Position numbers and translations under genes: made by a program
Shown here: one piece after another, positions 1 through 5,098 of the stretch
Layout of the letters: each line of letters opens with the position of its first letter
Position numbering within the stretch: position 1 is the first letter of the stretch
The notes under the pieces: model-generated
Seen by the model: the letters and a program-made list of their open reading frames with translations, nothing else
What the model was told of the DNA's origin: nothing
Database searches by the model: none
From: Eubacteriales bacterium
Lineage (GTDB): Bacteria > Bacillota > Clostridia > Oscillospirales > CAG-272
Assembly: GCA_028709565.1 (NCBI GenBank)
Contig: JAQVWU010000103.1
Coordinates: 1 to 8,622 of the forward strand
Direction of reading: 5' to 3'
Length of the DNA stretch: 8,622 bases

Positions 1-66
1 CCACAACGTTAATATCCCGGGAACAAAAAGTTTTAAAATTCTGTTTATTTTTGTTTGATTATGATG

Positions 67-72
67 TATAAT
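67..72 (+). promoter_or_regulatory. Possible -10 box for the AI-2E family gene
   Basis: A perfect TATAAT lies about 40 bases before the start codon of the downstream membrane protein gene, in a very AT-rich stretch. No convincing -35 hexamer sits 16 to 18 bases upstream; the nearest candidates are T-rich and match poorly. The position fits a promoter, but an AT-rich leader can produce this hexamer by chance. Confidence 0.35.
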
Positions 73-113
73 ATAAATCTGTACAAGCTATATTCCGGTT
101 AGGAGCTGATGCG

Positions 114-1196
114 ATGAAAGCCGAACAAAGAAAAAACTTTATCATCAACGTCGTTTACTTTGCCCTGATTGCCGCAATAATTTATGTGACCGTAAAATAC
201 GCGCTGGGGTATTTTGTGCCCTTTATCATCGGTTTCTTTATCGCGGTGATATTGAAACCGGCGATAAATGCGATTTCGAAAAAGACGCATATCCCCGAAA
301 AGGCGGTCGCCGTCATTCTGATTGTGCTGACCTATTGTATTATCGGTTTTCTGTTTACCTGGCTTGGACTCAAACTCATTGTGGCTATACGGGAGGGTTT
401 TGTTAAACTGCCCCGGATGTATGCCGAGAATATCGAACCGGCGATAAATACCATCTTCGACAATATCGAGGAACTCATTGCCCGGCTCGACCCGGTAATG
501 GTAAAGGCGATAGAGGATATGTCGGCCTCCCTGTCCCAGTCGGTGGGAACGGTGGTTTCGGAGATATCGGCCCGGGTAATCGGATTCGCCTCCTCGGCGC
601 TGACCTCTCTGCCCAATCTCTTAATAAGCATAATATTCGCGATAATCTCAACCATGTATTTCGCCATGGATTTTAATCAAATCGGTGAATATATCGGGAA
701 ACTGTTCCCCGAAAGGGTCCGGAACCTGCTCAGCGAAGCGAAAATCTTCGTCGGCGGCATAGGATTGAAATATTTAAAGGCATATTCGCTGCTCATGCTG
801 CTGACCTTTGCCGAACTTACCATAGGGCTCTCAATACTGCGCAGGGAGAATTCCATTCTCATTGCCGCCATTATCGCGGTGGTCGACATACTGCCGGTGC
901 TGGGTACGGGTACCGTGCTCATTCCCTGGGCGCTCATCGAGCTCATCAAGGGCAATATTCCGTTTGCCATCGGTATGGTGGTGCTGTATGTTGTCATAAC
1001 GGTGCTGCGCAATATCCTGGAGCCAAAACTGGTAGGCCAGCAGATCGGCCTGCATCCGCTGGCGATGATTATGTGCATGTATGTGGGAGTTCGCCTGTTC
1101 GGCTTTATCGGCCTGTTTGTGCTGCCCGTTATCGTGGTCATGATAAAATACCTATACGAGAACGGCAAACTGCATTTCGGCGGTCCGGATGAATAA
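114..1196 (+). CDS. AI-2E family transporter (YtvI/PerM-like membrane protein)
   Basis: A 360-residue polytopic membrane protein. Hydrophobic segments lie at about residues 9-30, 32-48, 64-92, 166-186, 224-241, 247-273, 283-298 and 315-346. The pattern is the family's usual one: an N-terminal membrane pair, a polar middle region (about 95-160) and a C-terminal membrane bundle. The conserved family segments are visible as DILPVLGTG (258-266) and the EPKLVGQQIGLHPLA stretch (303-317), followed by a glycine-rich final membrane segment. Length matches the family. The start is supported by AGGAG at 101-105, eight bases before ATG. Members include exporters of autoinducer-2-like molecules, Na+/H+ antiporters and the sporulation-associated YtvI of Firmicutes; the substrate cannot be read from sequence. 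It appears monocistronic, since the next gene is on the opposite strand. Family assignment is confident, function is not. Confidence 0.9.
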   Translation: MKAEQRKNFIINVVYFALIAAIIYVTVKYALGYFVPFIIGFFIAVILKPAINAISKKTHIPEKAVAVILIVLTYCIIGFLFTWLGLKLIVAIREGFVKLPRMYAENIEPAINTIFDNIEELIARLDPVMVKAIEDMSASLSQSVGTVVSEISARVIGFASSALTSLPNLLISIIFAIISTMYFAMDFNQIGEYIGKLFPERVRNLLSEAKIFVGGIGLKYLKAYSLLMLLTFAELTIGLSILRRENSILIAAIIAVVDILPVLGTGTVLIPWALIELIKGNIPFAIGMVVLYVVITVLRNILEPKLVGQQIGLHPLAMIMCMYVGVRLFGFIGLFVLPVIVVMIKYLYENGKLHFGGPDE

Positions 1197-1483
1197 AAAT
1201 TAAGTTACATAAATAAAAAAGTCGCCTGCTAAAGCTCCCTGCCTGCCTTCTGCGAGGTGGCGCGGCGATGATGTTGAAAGAGCCGCGGAGAAACTGCCAG
1301 TTTGAATTTTATGGTTCATTGGTTCGTTGGAAGCATAGTGACAGTTGTGACGGATCCGAAAGAGACGGTTGGAGAGAGAGACCGGCGGACACAGTGATTT
1401 TGGCTTTGTATATAATAAATTACATAACTTTCTTTTTAATTTTTGACTTGCATCGCCGACTGAATCACGCATAAATATGAAAA
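1197..1483. other. Noncoding stretch between the AI-2E gene and the HD gene terminator
   Basis: No convincing gene is seen. Open frames here (68 codons on +, 90 codons on -) lack ribosome binding sites and recognisable protein content. Around 1221-1300 the sequence (CTCCCTGCCTGCCTTCTGCG, then AGGTGGCGCGGCGA) resembles a decayed copy of the GC-rich MITE-like intergenic repeats common in Clostridia; this is from memory only. A 5-bp inverted pair, TCGCC near 1222 and GGCGA near 1264, supports some structure. A TATAAT at 1411-1416 with a weak -35-like CGGACA at 1386-1391 (spacer 19) points right but has no gene after it. No clean intrinsic terminator follows the AI-2E gene. Confidence 0.5.
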
Positions 1484-1508
1484 CCGCGCGGATTTTTGGT
1501 CCGCGCGG
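1484..1508 (-). terminator. Intrinsic terminator of the HD-domain gene, possibly bidirectional
   Basis: A perfect 9-bp inverted repeat, CCGCGCGGA at 1484-1492 and TCCGCGCGG at 1500-1508, encloses a 7-base loop. On the minus strand the stem is followed by TTTTCATATTTAT and starts 13 bases after the stop of the HD-domain gene, the layout of a rho-independent terminator. On the plus strand it is followed by CGGTTATTTTTA, a poorer U tract, so any rightward termination would be weaker. Confidence 0.8.
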
Positions 1509-1520
1509 CGGTTATTTTTA

Positions 1521-2042
1521 TCACGCGCACAGTATACTCTGGAGCCTGTGGGCGTTTTTGCGCATTCTGAAGCTGAACAGCTCCATAATCGCGCAGTATT
1601 TGTCGGCCAGGTTGACAATGAAGGTCTCTTTGTATCTGGGAGGCCTGGCGGTCACCGGCCACATATGTTTGAGGATTATGTCTTTTTCCTTGCGGTTGAG
1701 GTCAAATATGGCGTCGGCGTTTTTGAGCGCGTAGCGGGGGTGTACAAAGGCGTGAAAACCTATATGCGAATTCTCGTGACGCCAGTTATACAGGAAGAAG
1801 TCGTGCAGCAGTCCGCCCCTTGCGGCGGAGCGATAATCGAGTCCGAGGCGCTTGCAGATTCGGTAGGCGCACAGCGATACGTATATGCTGTGTTCCAGGC
1901 AGTTGAATTTGCCGTGCTGCGCCAGATCTTTCATTGACCGGACAGCTTCGTGGTCTTTCAGGTCCCGTATGCAGTCGAGGTATTCGTTATCGGAGTGCAG
2001 AATACGTAAGGCTTTGATTTTTGTCGAGTTTTTCAGGGTCAT
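1521..2042 (-). CDS. HD-domain protein (predicted metal-dependent phosphohydrolase)
   Basis: A 173-residue soluble protein with the HD superfamily metal-binding pattern: H51 (in LEHSIYVS), the H80-D81 doublet (GGLLHDFF) and D147 (NLADKYCA). Extra histidines H97, H101 and H126 lie between them, as in many HD hydrolases that use additional metal ligands. HD proteins hydrolyse phosphomono- or phosphodiesters, often of nucleotides; the substrate here is unknown. Short clostridial HD proteins of this size are common and mostly uncharacterised. Start choice: AAGGAG (complement of 2052-2057) lies nine bases before the ATG. The gene has its own near-consensus promoter at 2115-2143 and its own terminator at 1484-1508, so it is probably transcribed alone. 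No membrane segment or extra domain is seen. Confidence 0.85.
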   Translation of the reverse strand: MTLKNSTKIKALRILHSDNEYLDCIRDLKDHEAVRSMKDLAQHGKFNCLEHSIYVSLCAYRICKRLGLDYRSAARGGLLHDFFLYNWRHENSHIGFHAFVHPRYALKNADAIFDLNRKEKDIILKHMWPVTARPPRYKETFIVNLADKYCAIMELFSFRMRKNAHRLQSILCA

Positions 2043-2084
2043 TAATCGGTGCTCCTTATGTACGGGCAGAGATTATCAAAAACC

Positions 2085-2105
2085 GTACGTCCGCCCCGAA
2101 CGTAC
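2085..2105 (-). promoter_or_regulatory. Inverted repeat at the start of the HD-gene transcript (operator or leader hairpin)
   Basis: GTACGT (2085-2090) and ACGTAC (2100-2105) form a perfect 6-bp inverted repeat around a GC-rich 9-base spacer. It begins about three bases downstream of the start site predicted from the 2115-2143 promoter. On the minus strand the repeat is followed by GGTTTTTTGAT. It could be a repressor operator overlapping +1, a 5'-stabilising hairpin, or a short attenuator. It is a weak terminator because the stem is only 6 bp. Confidence 0.5.
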
Positions 2106-2114
2106 AATAAATTG

Positions 2115-2143
2115 ATTTTACCACAACGCCGCAGGATTGTCAA
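2115..2143 (-). promoter_or_regulatory. Sigma-70/SigA-type promoter of the HD-domain gene
   Basis: On the minus strand a perfect -35 TTGACA (2138-2143) and a -10 TAAAAT (2115-2120) are separated by exactly 17 bases. TG one base before the -10 gives an extended -10. The predicted start is about 2108, leaving a leader of roughly 65 bases before the ATG at 2042. A second TTGACA on the same strand further upstream (near 2167) has no matching -10 and is probably inactive. Confidence 0.8.
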
Positions 2144-2236
2144 GGGTTTTGCAATATTCAACGGGTGTCAATAAATGGCAATAAAATGTCATGAACCGGG
2201 GGTTGCGGAGATATATAAGAGATATGCAGAATTCTA

Positions 2237-2265
2237 TTGAAATATTACAAAAACGGCGATATAAT
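2237..2265 (+). promoter_or_regulatory. Promoter-like site pointing into the 3' end of the opposite-strand gene
   Basis: TTGAAA (2237-2242) and a perfect TATAAT (2260-2265) are spaced by 17 bases on the plus strand. The -10 sits inside the palindrome GATATAATATC (2258-2268). The predicted start is about 2272. No plus-strand gene with a ribosome binding site follows; transcription would run antisense through the gene at 2324-2944. The site is strong by consensus, but the region is AT-rich, so chance is possible. Confidence 0.5.
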
Positions 2266-2323
2266 ATCAGTAAAGGGAAGGGCTGCTCTGCCGTACGCCG
2301 GAATATCGGTATTTTGGCACGTA

Positions 2324-2944
2324 TTATAACAGCTGTATGCGGTAGGCGGCGGTCTGGGGTGGGATGCTCATGGTCATGAAATCGGCGTGGATTACATGGA
2401 CCCACCGGCCCGGGGACAGGTGACGCAGGGGTATGGGTCTGCCGGCGCGGTTGAGAATCCGGGTATTGCTGCTCACGGTCAGCCGTATCTGATCGCTGAC
2501 ATCCTCCCTGTCTCCCACCAGCAGCGAGTTGTTGAGCGCGTCCACGCTGACAATGGGCGCCATTGTCGTGCGTCTGCCGCCGGGCAGTGTGGTTTGCTCC
2601 CGGGCATCTGCCGTTATGCGGTAGGCGTTTGCCTGGGGCGGTATGCTGCGGGTCATGGCGCCGGAGAATTCGGTGTCAATGAACATGCCCGGCCGTATAT
2701 CCCGCAGGCCGAGTCTCCGTCCGTTTCGGGTTCTGATGACGGTGTTGCGCCCGACGTTGAGCCTTAGCAGCTCGATATAGGTCATGTTGTTCGCCCCTCT
2801 TGCGGCATAGGAGACGAGTATGTATCCGTTCCGGTCGTTGCGGGCGCGCACCTCCTCGACCAGCGCGTTGTCAATCCTCCAGTCGCGGCCCACCGGGACC
2901 ATGGCGCCCCTTCTGTCTGCGTTTCTGTTGTTTCTGCCATCCAT
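2324..2944 (-). CDS. Unrecognised arginine-rich protein with two tandem repeat units
   Basis: A 206-residue protein that I cannot assign to a named family. It has two copies of one unit. Copy 1 covers about residues 59-110 and copy 2 about 153-203. Both end in SIPPQ-x-x-AYRI (SIPPQANAYRI at 100-110, SIPPQTAAYRI at 193-203) and share a core RL-x-V-x-x-NT-x-I followed by GR and LR-x-x-x-PG. The period is 93 residues, and segments before each core (IDNALVEEVRA near 24-34, IVSVDALNNSLLV near 131-143) may also correspond. Alternating hydrophobic residues suggest small beta-barrels; this is inference. No signal peptide, membrane segment or catalytic motif is seen; the first 20 residues are polar and arginine/asparagine-rich. 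The start is supported by AGAAGGA (complement of 2956-2962), eleven bases before ATG. It is divergent from the araD operon and probably a separate transcript. Confidence 0.75.
   Translation of the reverse strand: MDGRNNRNADRRGAMVPVGRDWRIDNALVEEVRARNDRNGYILVSYAARGANNMTYIELLRLNVGRNTVIRTRNGRRLGLRDIRPGMFIDTEFSGAMTRSIPPQANAYRITADAREQTTLPGGRRTTMAPIVSVDALNNSLLVGDREDVSDQIRLTVSSNTRILNRAGRPIPLRHLSPGRWVHVIHADFMTMSIPPQTAAYRIQLL
2337..2657. repeat. DNA-level remnant of the internal gene duplication
   Basis: Two stretches inside the 2324-2944 gene, starting at 2337 and 2616, still match in nucleotides: both begin ATGCGGTAGGCG and continue with CTGGGG, GGTATGCT-like and GGTCATG blocks for about 41 bases. 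Their offset is 279 bp, exactly 93 codons, so the duplication is in frame and matches the protein repeat. Confidence 0.7.
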
Positions 2945-3000
2945 ATATAAATCATTCCTTCTGTAAATTATATGGGTTATAGAGTTAAAGGCTATAATTG

Positions 3001-3025
3001 AGCGGCATCAAAATAATCAGCCGCT
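3001..3025. promoter_or_regulatory. Inverted repeat in the divergent intergenic region
   Basis: AGCGGC (3001-3006) and GCCGCT (3020-3025) form a perfect 6-bp inverted repeat around an AT-rich 13-base spacer. It lies between the divergent gene at 2324-2944 and the araD operon, a suitable place for an operator controlling either. TATAAT-like sequences flank it on both strands (2993-2998 on +, 2967-2972 and 3032-3037 on -), but none has a good -35 partner, so promoters here cannot be placed with confidence. Confidence 0.4.
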
Positions 3026-3045
3026 TACTTTATTATATTAGACAG

Positions 3046-3065
3046 ACGCGGGAATGGTTCCGCGT
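3046..3065 (+). promoter_or_regulatory. Inverted repeat in the araD leader (operator or hairpin)
   Basis: ACGCGG (3046-3051) and CCGCGT (3060-3065) pair perfectly around an 8-base centre; an overlapping alternative pairs GGAA with TTCC. On the plus strand it is followed by TTATAC, which is not a full U tract. It sits about 45 bases before the araD Shine-Dalgarno sequence and just downstream of a TATTAT (3031-3036) that could be a -10. A LacI/GntR-type operator or a leader hairpin is possible; no regulator gene is in the window to match it. Confidence 0.45.
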
Positions 3066-3103
3066 TTATACAGACAAAAAATAACATAACAATCGGAACA
3101 ATC

Positions 3104-3109
3104 GGAGGG
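3104..3109 (+). promoter_or_regulatory. Shine-Dalgarno sequence of araD
   Basis: GGAGGG is a near-perfect anti-16S match. It lies 6 bases before ATA (3116) and 9 bases before ATC (3119), both in the araD frame. The nearest canonical start is TTG at 3111, which is out of frame and meets a stop two codons later. This site therefore argues that translation starts here and not at the internal GTG codons 76 to 79 bases further on. Confidence 0.75.
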
Positions 3110-3115
3110 ATTGAA

Positions 3116-3817
3116 ATAATCAAAGAATTAAAAGCATTAAAAGAAAAGGTCTTCAGGGCAAATCTGAGCCTCGTTTCCCACGGCGTGGTGATCTTTACCT
3201 GGGGCAATGTCAGCGCCGTTGACAGGGAGCGGGGGCTGGTCGCCATAAAGCCCAGCGGGGTGGATTACGCCGTCATGAAACCGGAGGATATCGTAATTGT
3301 CGACCGCGAGGGGAACAGGGTCGAGGGCGCGTACAACCCCTCCACCGACCTGCCCACCCATCTGGAGCTGTACAAAGCCTTCCCGCATATCGGCGGCGTC
3401 GCCCATACCCACTCGGCGTCGGCCACAGCCTGGGCTCAGGCGGGGCGGGACATACCGTGTTACGGTACCACCCACGCCGATTATTTCTACGGGCCTGTGC
3501 CCTGCACCCGCATGCTCACACAGGAGGAGACCCGGCATGATTACGAAAAGCACACGGGACTGGTCATCGCCGAGCGGTTCGCGCAACTGGACCCCATGGC
3601 GGTTCCCGGCGCCCTTGTCCGCTCCCACGGTGTGTTCACCTGGGGCAGGGATGCCGCGGAGTCGGTCTACCACGCCGTGGTGCTGGAGAATATAGCCGAA
3701 ATGGCGCTCAAATCGGAATCACTCAACAAAGCTATAACCCCGGCTCCCGGCTATCTGCTGGACAGGCATTATCTGCGGAAGCACGGGAAGGACGCCTATT
3801 ACGGACAGAACAAATAA
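3116..3817 (+). CDS. araD: L-ribulose-5-phosphate 4-epimerase (non-canonical start)
   Basis: Class II aldolase-family enzyme that interconverts L-ribulose 5-phosphate and D-xylulose 5-phosphate by retro-aldol chemistry with a divalent metal. The sequence tracks AraD throughout: FTWGNVSAVDRERGL, IKPSGVDY, STD (D78), HTH metal ligands (H97, H99), GTTHADYFYG with catalytic D122, RSHG with H171, and the AraD-specific end HYLRKHGKDAYYGQ containing Y229. These match the known metal ligands and acid/base residues of the E. coli enzyme. With a start at ATA 3116 the product is 233 residues, close to E. coli AraD (231). No ATG, GTG or TTG occurs in frame from the upstream stop (3014) to GTG 3185; starting there would remove 23 residues, including the conserved N-terminal helix (KALKEKVFRANL). 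The Shine-Dalgarno at 3104-3109 supports ATA 3116 or ATC 3119. Either a rare start codon is used or an ATG was mutated or miscalled. First gene of the operon. Confidence 0.9.
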   Translation: MIKELKALKEKVFRANLSLVSHGVVIFTWGNVSAVDRERGLVAIKPSGVDYAVMKPEDIVIVDREGNRVEGAYNPSTDLPTHLELYKAFPHIGGVAHTHSASATAWAQAGRDIPCYGTTHADYFYGPVPCTRMLTQEETRHDYEKHTGLVIAERFAQLDPMAVPGALVRSHGVFTWGRDAAESVYHAVVLENIAEMALKSESLNKAITPAPGYLLDRHYLRKHGKDAYYGQNK

Positions 3818-3898
3818 ACGCAATGGCATTAATTAAAAAACAAACGGATACAGAAGGGAAATTACAGGCAAAAAAACGGAGAGGAAGGGAAGGTATTT

Positions 3899-5095
3899 AT
3901 GCAAAAAAACGAAATGCTTGCGTATCTCAATGAAAGGGAAGGCGTGCTCAATCTCGCCCCCGTATTTGTGCCGAGACGATTCGGTTCAGCGGGGCACCGA
4001 CTGCGGCTGCATCCCGACGATTATTTCCCGCTGGGCACCGCCCGGGGGTCCATCAAGGAGCGGTGGTTCTCCTCGGTAATCAGCGCCATGAACGGCCCCG
4101 ACGCCGCCGAAGACGAGGGTATGAGCTATGTGAATATCGACGGGAAGACGCGCATTGCCCTCAGGGATTTTGTGGACACCCTCGGCGCTGCTCTCATCGG
4201 GAATTATATCCATGAAACCTACGGGACCTGGCCCATGTATTCGAAGTTTTTCGATTACGAGGGTCCGCTCTTCCACCATCTGCACCCGGGGTTTGAGGAC
4301 GCCGCCCGGGTCGGCAAAAACGGCAAGCCCGAGGCCTACTATTATCCGCCCCAGATGAACAATTATCCCGGCAAATCCCCACATACCTATTTCGGCTTTG
4401 ACCCCGGTGTCACGCGGGCACAGGTCAGGGAACGGCTGGCCGGATATACCCAACGGGACATACGCATAACCGAGCTGTCCCGGGCCTATCGCATAGAGCT
4501 GGGCACCGGCTGGTATACCCCGCCCGGGGTGATGCACGCGCCCGGTTCATATCTCACATACGAGCCGCAATGGAACTCCGATGTCAATTCGGTGTTCGAG
4601 AATATAGCCGACGGCGAGATCTACGGGCGCGATTTTCTGACCGAGAATCTGCCCCCGGAGGACAGGGACGATATGGATAAAGTGATGGCGCTGCTCGACT
4701 GGGACAAAAACGTCGACCCGCGTTACAGACAGCACTATTTCCGCCCGCCGCTGACAATAACAAGCAACGCAGAATATACCGAACGGTGGATCGCCTACGG
4801 CAACCACTATATCGCGGCAAAAGAGCTGTCGGTAGAACCGGGGCAGACGGCCGTTATCCGCGATGAAACGGCTTACGGCTGTATAGTGGTGCAGGGCTGG
4901 GGCAGCCTGCAGGGGACCGACTGCGCCGCCGCCGTCATGCTGCGCTACGGCGGGCTCTCCCAGGATGAATTCTTCGTCTCGGCCGGCCGGGCGGAGCAGG
5001 GCCTCACGGTCACCAACAGAAGCGGCTGCGAACCGCTGGTAATGCTCAAACACTTTCCGTACCACCCCGCGGTCCCGGCCCACAGTGAGGAATAA
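3899..5095 (+). CDS. Type I phosphomannose-isomerase-like cupin protein
   Basis: A 398-residue protein of the cupin superfamily, related to class I mannose-6-phosphate isomerases. The Zn site of that family (Q-x-H-P, then K-x-E, then P-x-G-x-x-H) is recognisable as HLHP (H127, H129), KPE (E145) and PPGVMHAPG (H213), with histidine in place of the first glutamine. A second beta-rich region (about 285-390) may be a degenerate second cupin. There is no signal peptide. The start ATG follows AGGAAGGGAAGG (3882-3893) at five bases. The gene lies 81 bp after araD and 3 bp before the lipoprotein gene, whose Shine-Dalgarno lies in this gene's last codons. Next to AraD, an aldose-ketose isomerase of a sugar or sugar phosphate is the natural guess (cupin D-lyxose isomerases are a precedent), but the substrate is not shown. 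A non-catalytic sugar-sensing role is the alternative. Confidence 0.8.
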   Translation: MQKNEMLAYLNEREGVLNLAPVFVPRRFGSAGHRLRLHPDDYFPLGTARGSIKERWFSSVISAMNGPDAAEDEGMSYVNIDGKTRIALRDFVDTLGAALIGNYIHETYGTWPMYSKFFDYEGPLFHHLHPGFEDAARVGKNGKPEAYYYPPQMNNYPGKSPHTYFGFDPGVTRAQVRERLAGYTQRDIRITELSRAYRIELGTGWYTPPGVMHAPGSYLTYEPQWNSDVNSVFENIADGEIYGRDFLTENLPPEDRDDMDKVMALLDWDKNVDPRYRQHYFRPPLTITSNAEYTERWIAYGNHYIAAKELSVEPGQTAVIRDETAYGCIVVQGWGSLQGTDCAAAVMLRYGGLSQDEFFVSAGRAEQGLTVTNRSGCEPLVMLKHFPYHPAVPAHSEE

Positions 5096-5098
5096 ATT

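Noticed and set aside
1245..1275. T-box-like GAGGTGGCGCGGCG on the plus strand
   Set aside because: The T-box core needs GGTGG followed by ACCGCG; the match fails there, no specifier stem or terminator follows, and no aminoacyl-tRNA synthetase or amino-acid gene lies downstream.
1200..1472. 90-codon open frame on the minus strand between the AI-2E and HD genes
   Set aside because: There is no ribosome binding site before its ATG, the composition is not protein-like, and it crosses the repeat-like GC block.
1268..1474. 68-codon open frame on the plus strand
   Set aside because: No Shine-Dalgarno sequence and no recognisable protein content; it ends just before the terminator hairpin.
2085..2110. 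AraR-like operator (CGTACAATAAAT)
   Set aside because: Only half of the AraR box is approximated, and the site lies at the HD gene promoter, far from araD.
2191..2379. 62-codon open frame on the plus strand over the antisense promoter
   Set aside because: Its ATG lies upstream of the predicted transcription start and lacks a ribosome binding site; the content is arginine-rich with no known family.
3185..3817. araD starting at GTG 3185
   Set aside because: It would delete the conserved N-terminal helix and has no Shine-Dalgarno at the right distance, whereas GGAGGG stands in front of the non-canonical start.
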